Of a stretch of DNA of 64,000 nucleotides, positions 60,210 to 64,000 are shown piece after piece. This stretch comes from Flemingiibacterium sp045634005 (GTDB lineage Bacteria > Bacillota > Clostridia > Oscillospirales > CAG-272). Each line of letters begins with the position of its first letter. Position 1 is the first letter of the stretch. The notes beneath the pieces were generated by a model. It was not told the DNA's origin. It ran no database searches and saw only the letters and a list, made by a program, of their open reading frames with translations. The DNA lies in NCBI GenBank assembly GCA_045634005.1, contig JAZQZL010000003.1:19917-83916 (forward strand), given 5' to 3'. A program made the translations under genes and the position numbers.

Positions 60210-61040
60210 ATGGCAATCAGTAAAAAGCTTGAAATTATATATCATAACGGTCAGCCAGACGGCATCCGTTCTATACGCAGATACCTCTCCACAATGACCA
60301 CTTACGTTATTCCTCGTCCTCTACTGTCGGAAGCCAAGAAACTTTCCGGAATCAATCGCCCCGGTATTTACTATCTGATCAGCGAAAATGACGATAATAA
60401 AATTGCACAGATTTACATCGGCCAAACAAGAAACGGTGTTGTCCGGCTTGATGATCATAATCGATCAAAAGATTTTTGGAACAAGGCGATTATGTTTCTG
60501 GCAGACAATAAGACTTTTTCTCTTGACATGATAAGCGGTCTTGAAGCTTATGCCATCGGTAAGGCTCACGATGCCAAACGCTATAAAGTAGAGAATTCTG
60601 TCAATCCGAAATACGAGATTGATGAATATGATCTGCCTCTGATTGAGGAAGTTTATGAAGAAATACAGTTTATCATGGCAACGCAGGGGTATAAGATGGA
60701 TAACTCCAAGGTCACCTTAAACGAAGCCAACACCTTACATACTACGCGTAACAGTGTTTTTGCTTTTGGTGTTTACGATGGTGAAAAATTCGAAGTTCTT
60801 GAAGGTTCGGAAATCGATATGAACCGTAAGTGCCATTCCACAACGATGGAAAAGCAACGCCAAACAGCACTCGCAAACGGCAATATTGTTTGCGCCGACG
60901 GAAAGTATAAATTGACTGTTTCCGTTTCCTTCACCTCCCCAAGCTCGGCTGGACAATTCGTTTTGGGCGGTAGTATCAACGGTTGGGTTGAATGGAAGGA
61001 CAAAGACGGAAAAACATTGGACGAACTGTATAGAAAATAG
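60210..61040 (+). CDS. GIY-YIG nuclease-like protein with DUF4357
   Basis: 276 residues. GIYYL (52-56) and YIG (69-71, in QIYIGQT) give the GIY-YIG core, with an Arg near 79 and Glu112 in the place of the catalytic residues. The C-terminal 60 residues (SPSSAGQFVLGGSINGWVEWKDKDGKTLDELYRK) fit DUF4357, which is often joined to nuclease or restriction proteins. 5 bp downstream of fic, probably co-transcribed. Likely a DNA endonuclease of the defence island. Confidence 0.85.
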   Translation: MAISKKLEIIYHNGQPDGIRSIRRYLSTMTTYVIPRPLLSEAKKLSGINRPGIYYLISENDDNKIAQIYIGQTRNGVVRLDDHNRSKDFWNKAIMFLADNKTFSLDMISGLEAYAIGKAHDAKRYKVENSVNPKYEIDEYDLPLIEEVYEEIQFIMATQGYKMDNSKVTLNEANTLHTTRNSVFAFGVYDGEKFEVLEGSEIDMNRKCHSTTMEKQRQTALANGNIVCADGKYKLTVSVSFTSPSSAGQFVLGGSINGWVEWKDKDGKTLDELYRK

Positions 61041-61066
61041 TTCTGTGGAATGATATTTGATCATTG

Positions 61067-61112
61067 TGTTATAGATAGGCATACATAAATGTTATAGATA
61101 GGCATACATAAA
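61067..61112 (+). repeat. Perfect tandem duplication of 23 bp
   Basis: Two adjacent identical 23-nt units (61067-61089 and 61090-61112), each starting TGTTATAGATAGG. They end next to the RBS of the KwaA-like gene, in its leader. Confidence 0.9.
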
Positions 61113-61121
61113 GGAGAAATA

Positions 61122-61634
61122 ATGAATTTTATATATAAATTACTACTTACAATCAATGCCACATCATGGATGGGGATTATTTATGCAATAAAAGAAGGAT
61201 GGACAATTTGTAAACTTCCCGCTTGGTCTTTTGGTTTGATATTATTGATAATTCCAATTGCCTTATCGAGTATTTCTTTAATATTAACAAAGAAATTTGG
61301 AAAAGAGGCGCTTTCGGATTGCGTTGAAATTTCGCTGGCTGATGGTGAATTTTTGCCCGTATACCTTGGTTATTTCTTTGTGTCGGTCGGTGTCAATGAA
61401 GATCTAACTATGTTAATAGTCTTTGCGATTGTATTTATTTTTACTTTTTTATCACAAACACAATATTTCAATCCTATTTTCTTGCTGTTTGGTTATCATT
61501 ATTATCACATTACGACAAAGAACGGAACAAAGATTTTTGTAATTAAAAAAGGCGATGTGGCACGCAAGGCATCAGAAATATCTATCAAAAATTTGCGACG
61601 GATTAATGATACAACATTTATAGAGAGAAGGTAA
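61122..61634 (+). CDS. KwaA-like membrane protein (Kiwa defence system)
   Basis: 170 residues with about four membrane helices (LLLTINATSWMGIIYAI; WSFGLILLIIPIALSSISLIL; FLPVYLGYFFVSVGV; LTMLIVFAIVFIFTFL). The last third has YFNPIFLLFGYHYYHI followed by a cytoplasmic tail RRINDTTFIERR. Size, membrane pattern and pairing with the next gene match KwaA, the membrane sensor of Kiwa. RBS AAAGGAG. The match is by pattern memory, so a profile search is needed. Gap to the next gene is 4 bp. Confidence 0.6.
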   Translation: MNFIYKLLLTINATSWMGIIYAIKEGWTICKLPAWSFGLILLIIPIALSSISLILTKKFGKEALSDCVEISLADGEFLPVYLGYFFVSVGVNEDLTMLIVFAIVFIFTFLSQTQYFNPIFLLFGYHYYHITTKNGTKIFVIKKGDVARKASEISIKNLRRINDTTFIERR

Positions 61635-61638
61635 AAAT

Positions 61639-62469
61639 ATGGATAATATTTGTGTGAAAATAAAGCAAAGAGAAAAAGATAAGTATAGGAAGCTTCTCAC
61701 TATAAACGGCAATCTATATGCATCTCTTGCAATCTCTGCTGATTTGGTATCTACATATACTCCAGGAGCACTTCTTGAAGAAGGAGCGTGGTTCTGTATT
61801 CAAGAGATATCAAAAAAGGAGTTCTGTATAGATGTTTTAACGTCGGACTATAGTTCAGTGGATTTTCGGACTTTGGAAAGGAATGACTTTACAAAGGTTG
61901 ATTTTCTGTTTGTGTTAACAGAGAATCATATTGCCTTCCAAAATATTTCCAAGACTAAATTGCTTTCAAAGCGACGCATCTTTGCTTTAGGCGAAGGATA
62001 TCAATATCAAGACGATTGTAATGAAATCGTGATTAACGATATTCCTGATGCGATTTACGATAAGGTAAATGATGTATTGTACTTTAGGCGCCTTGAATCA
62101 ATTACCAGTATTTTTCGCGGCATAGACCAGCTGTATCGTGAAGCAACAGATGAAGAAACCACGCAGTTTTTGAGCAATGAGTTTATCAATCTAAAAAATG
62201 GGTATTCTACTGCAAGTGTTAAAACGGCTAATCGGAAGAGAATTGCTTTGGCTATGAAGACCTTGAATGCCCTCAATGATAACGACAAAAAGAATATATT
62301 TGCTTATATTGGAGATTATTGTCCAGAGCTGAAAGTGACTGAGGATTCGTTTGAAGTAGGAACGGAAGAGGATATGAAAAAGTTGTTGTTTGGAATAGAG
62401 CAGCGTTTTTACACTACTCCAGTTGGTGGCGAAAAGCGAATTGCCAATTCTGTCATCCCGTTAAATTGA
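61639..62469 (+). CDS. KwaB-like protein, DUF4868 (Kiwa defence system)
   Basis: 276 residues, soluble. A beta-rich N-terminal half (VDFLFVLTENHIAFQNISKTKLLSKRR) and a C-terminal helical half (NRKRIALAMKTLNAL ... FEVGTEEDMKKLLFGIEQRFYTTPVGGEKRIANSVIPL) correspond to the layout of DUF4868, where the end reads 'D-KKLL ... Y-TP-GE-R-AN'. In Kiwa, KwaB binds DNA and works with KwaA to stop phage replication. Tight spacing to the KwaA-like gene supports this. Low-GC. Confidence 0.6.
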   Translation: MDNICVKIKQREKDKYRKLLTINGNLYASLAISADLVSTYTPGALLEEGAWFCIQEISKKEFCIDVLTSDYSSVDFRTLERNDFTKVDFLFVLTENHIAFQNISKTKLLSKRRIFALGEGYQYQDDCNEIVINDIPDAIYDKVNDVLYFRRLESITSIFRGIDQLYREATDEETTQFLSNEFINLKNGYSTASVKTANRKRIALAMKTLNALNDNDKKNIFAYIGDYCPELKVTEDSFEVGTEEDMKKLLFGIEQRFYTTPVGGEKRIANSVIPLN

Positions 62470-62549
62470 CAGATAAATGTTTATTTGCCTTAAGTTTTAA
62501 GAATACTGAAACGATATAAATAGTTAAAAAAGAGAAAGAGAGGCTGTTT

Positions 62550-64000
62550 ATGAAATCAAACTTTGAATTTCTGCATCGATATTGGCCTGCATTGGCGCAG
62601 ATCGGTGAAACAGCAGAAAACTACCTATATTCAGACCCGAATGCGTGCATATTCAAAATCGGGCTTTTCGCCGAGCGCTTGGTTCAGGAAATTCTTGTGT
62701 TCGAACGAATGGCAGAACCCGAAGTGGATAACACCCATGCCAATCGTATTCGTTTGTTGAAGCGTGCAGGTCTGCTGCCTCATGAAATAGATAATACTTT
62801 GTATTTACTTCGTAAAACACGCAATTCTGCTGTTCATGCAGGTGCAGATTCTGTGGATGAAGCAAAGACTCTTCTTTCGATGACGTATAATCTTGCCGTT
62901 TGGTTTATGGAAACCTATGGTGACTGGGGATATATTGCCCCCGAGTTCGTCATGCCCGAAGAAATATCTCATCCCGATTTTGAAGCGCTTATTGCCGAAC
63001 AAGAGAAGAAAATTGCGGAACTGTCCAAGCAGCTTGCAGCGGTGACCACGACTGTATCCGGTACTACGCAGAAGGAGCGCGCAAAGCAGTCCGAAAAGGT
63101 TTCGTCTATGATGAATTGGACGGAAGCTCAAACCCGTTGCCTTATCGACGAACAGCTGCAGAAAGCAGGTTGGGAAGCAGATACCAAAAATCTTCGCTTC
63201 AGCAAAGGTACGCGCCCTGTTAAGGGAAGAAATATTGCTATCGCTGAATGGCCTACCGACTCCGCGTTTTATAAAAACGGATATGTAGATTATGCATTTT
63301 TCATCGGCGAAAAACTCGTGGCTGTTATGGATGCCAAGAAAGCATCCGAGGATGTGGCTTCCACCATTGATGTTCAAGTAAAAGACTACGCAACTCATAT
63401 CAAAGTGGAAGATTTGAAATATACCGTTGGCGCTTGGGGTGCATATCAAGTTCCTTTTCTATTCGCTTCAAACGGTCGCTCCTACATCGAGCAGCTTCGC
63501 ACTAAATCAGGCATTTGGTTTTTGGATGCGCGAAATTCTGCAAACCAGCCATATCCCATTCGAAATTGGTTCAGTCCGAGTGACTTGCTTGAAAAGTTAG
63601 ATCAGAATATTGAAGAAGCCAATGAAGCGCTTGTTGTAGCAGATGACTCCTTTATGACCGATACTACAGGTCTTAATCTACGTGACTATCAGATCAGAGC
63701 TATCAATAAAGCGACCGAGGCTATTATAAACGGCAAACCTACCGCACTCTTGGCAATGGCAACAGGAACAGGTAAAACTCGTACCGTCCTTGGACTTATT
63801 TACAAGATGCTTGAATCCAAGCGATTCAGACGAATTCTGTTCCTCGTTGACCGTGTTTCTCTCGGCGAACAGGCAATGGACACTTTCAAGGATGTTAAGC
63901 TCAAAGAACTTATGACTCTTGATCAGATTTATGAGTTGAAAGCTATTGACGAGCATGATATTAATTTGGAAACTAAGGTCAGTGTGTCGACTGTGCAAGG
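62550..64000 (+). CDS. hsdR: Type I restriction enzyme R subunit (3' end outside window)
   Basis: The frame is open from ATG 62550 (after GAGAGG) to the window end, 483 codons. Residues 1-125 resemble a DUF4145 domain, and about 145-185 is a coiled coil. The nuclease region has D247 (GYVDYAFF) and D261-A-K263 (VAVMDAKK), a PD-(D/E)xK site. The SF2 motor starts with DYQIRAINKATEAI and Walker A MATGTGKTRT (403-412). Most like EcoEI-type HsdR. The hsdM and hsdS partners should lie downstream or elsewhere. It follows the Kiwa-like pair after 80 bp. Confidence 0.93.
   Translation, partial: MKSNFEFLHRYWPALAQIGETAENYLYSDPNACIFKIGLFAERLVQEILVFERMAEPEVDNTHANRIRLLKRAGLLPHEIDNTLYLLRKTRNSAVHAGADSVDEAKTLLSMTYNLAVWFMETYGDWGYIAPEFVMPEEISHPDFEALIAEQEKKIAELSKQLAAVTTTVSGTTQKERAKQSEKVSSMMNWTEAQTRCLIDEQLQKAGWEADTKNLRFSKGTRPVKGRNIAIAEWPTDSAFYKNGYVDYAFFIGEKLVAVMDAKKASEDVASTIDVQVKDYATHIKVEDLKYTVGAWGAYQVPFLFASNGRSYIEQLRTKSGIWFLDARNSANQPYPIRNWFSPSDLLEKLDQNIEEANEALVVADDSFMTDTTGLNLRDYQIRAINKATEAIINGKPTALLAMATGTGKTRTVLGLIYKMLESKRFRRILFLVDRVSLGEQAMDTFKDVKLKELMTLDQIYELKAIDEHDINLETKVSVSTVQ

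Overview
The window looks like a chromosomal segment of a Gram-positive anaerobe of the Clostridia, probably a gut or other anaerobic lineage. The signs are housekeeping sigma promoters of the TTGACA-17-TATAAT type, strong AGGAGG ribosome binding sites, a SleB-type cell-wall hydrolase, VanY and S-layer-homology proteins, SpoIIM- and PolC-like sequences, and three candidate Spo0A boxes. The core looks close to half GC; parts of the last 13 kb are clearly richer in A+T. I cannot name the species. No tRNA, rRNA or CRISPR array was seen.

Core region (1-51,110). In order: the end of an MBL-fold hydrolase; proS; a spore-cortex-type hydrolase; a pair of small paralogues behind the Spo0A-like boxes; an AraC regulator; uvrB-uvrA; an ECF sigma factor with its probable membrane anti-sigma partner; the lysC-amidohydrolase-FkbM operon; a VanY/isomerase pair; and a NusG-II/Gx-transporter pair. 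From 21 to 30 kb lies a sugar or uronic-acid catabolic locus: two Gfo/Idh dehydrogenases, a TetR regulator, an epimerase, a DHDPS-type aldolase, heparinase II/III, an acyltransferase and an M20 hydrolase. Two similar 8-6-8 inverted repeats mark its two main promoters and predict one TetR regulon. Next come an orphan OmpR-type regulator with glnA, a GH28 enzyme, trxB, and mtnA with a class II aldolase (a probable 5'-deoxynucleoside salvage or DHAP-shunt pair). A very large VWA/repeat surface protein follows; its S-layer anchor is cut off by one in-frame TAA. The core ends with two GH-like paralogues around an M28-like peptidase, and a polysaccharide deacetylase-like gene.

Accessory region (51,111-64,000). 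The first part holds a CX5R phosphatase-like gene, a catalytically degenerate PolC-derived protein, small cysteine-rich and unknown genes, and a tightly coupled four-gene operon: WYL regulator, UDG-fold protein with a possible modified-base reader domain, a second UDG-fold protein broken by an in-frame TGA, and a SpoIIM-like membrane protein. All its gene junctions are 8-nt overlaps. The second part holds a Fic protein, a GIY-YIG/DUF4357 protein, a Kiwa-like pair (KwaA/KwaB) and the start of a type I restriction HsdR. This reads as a defence island. The WYL-UDG-UDG-SpoIIM operon and the PolC-like gene are the best candidates for something undescribed.
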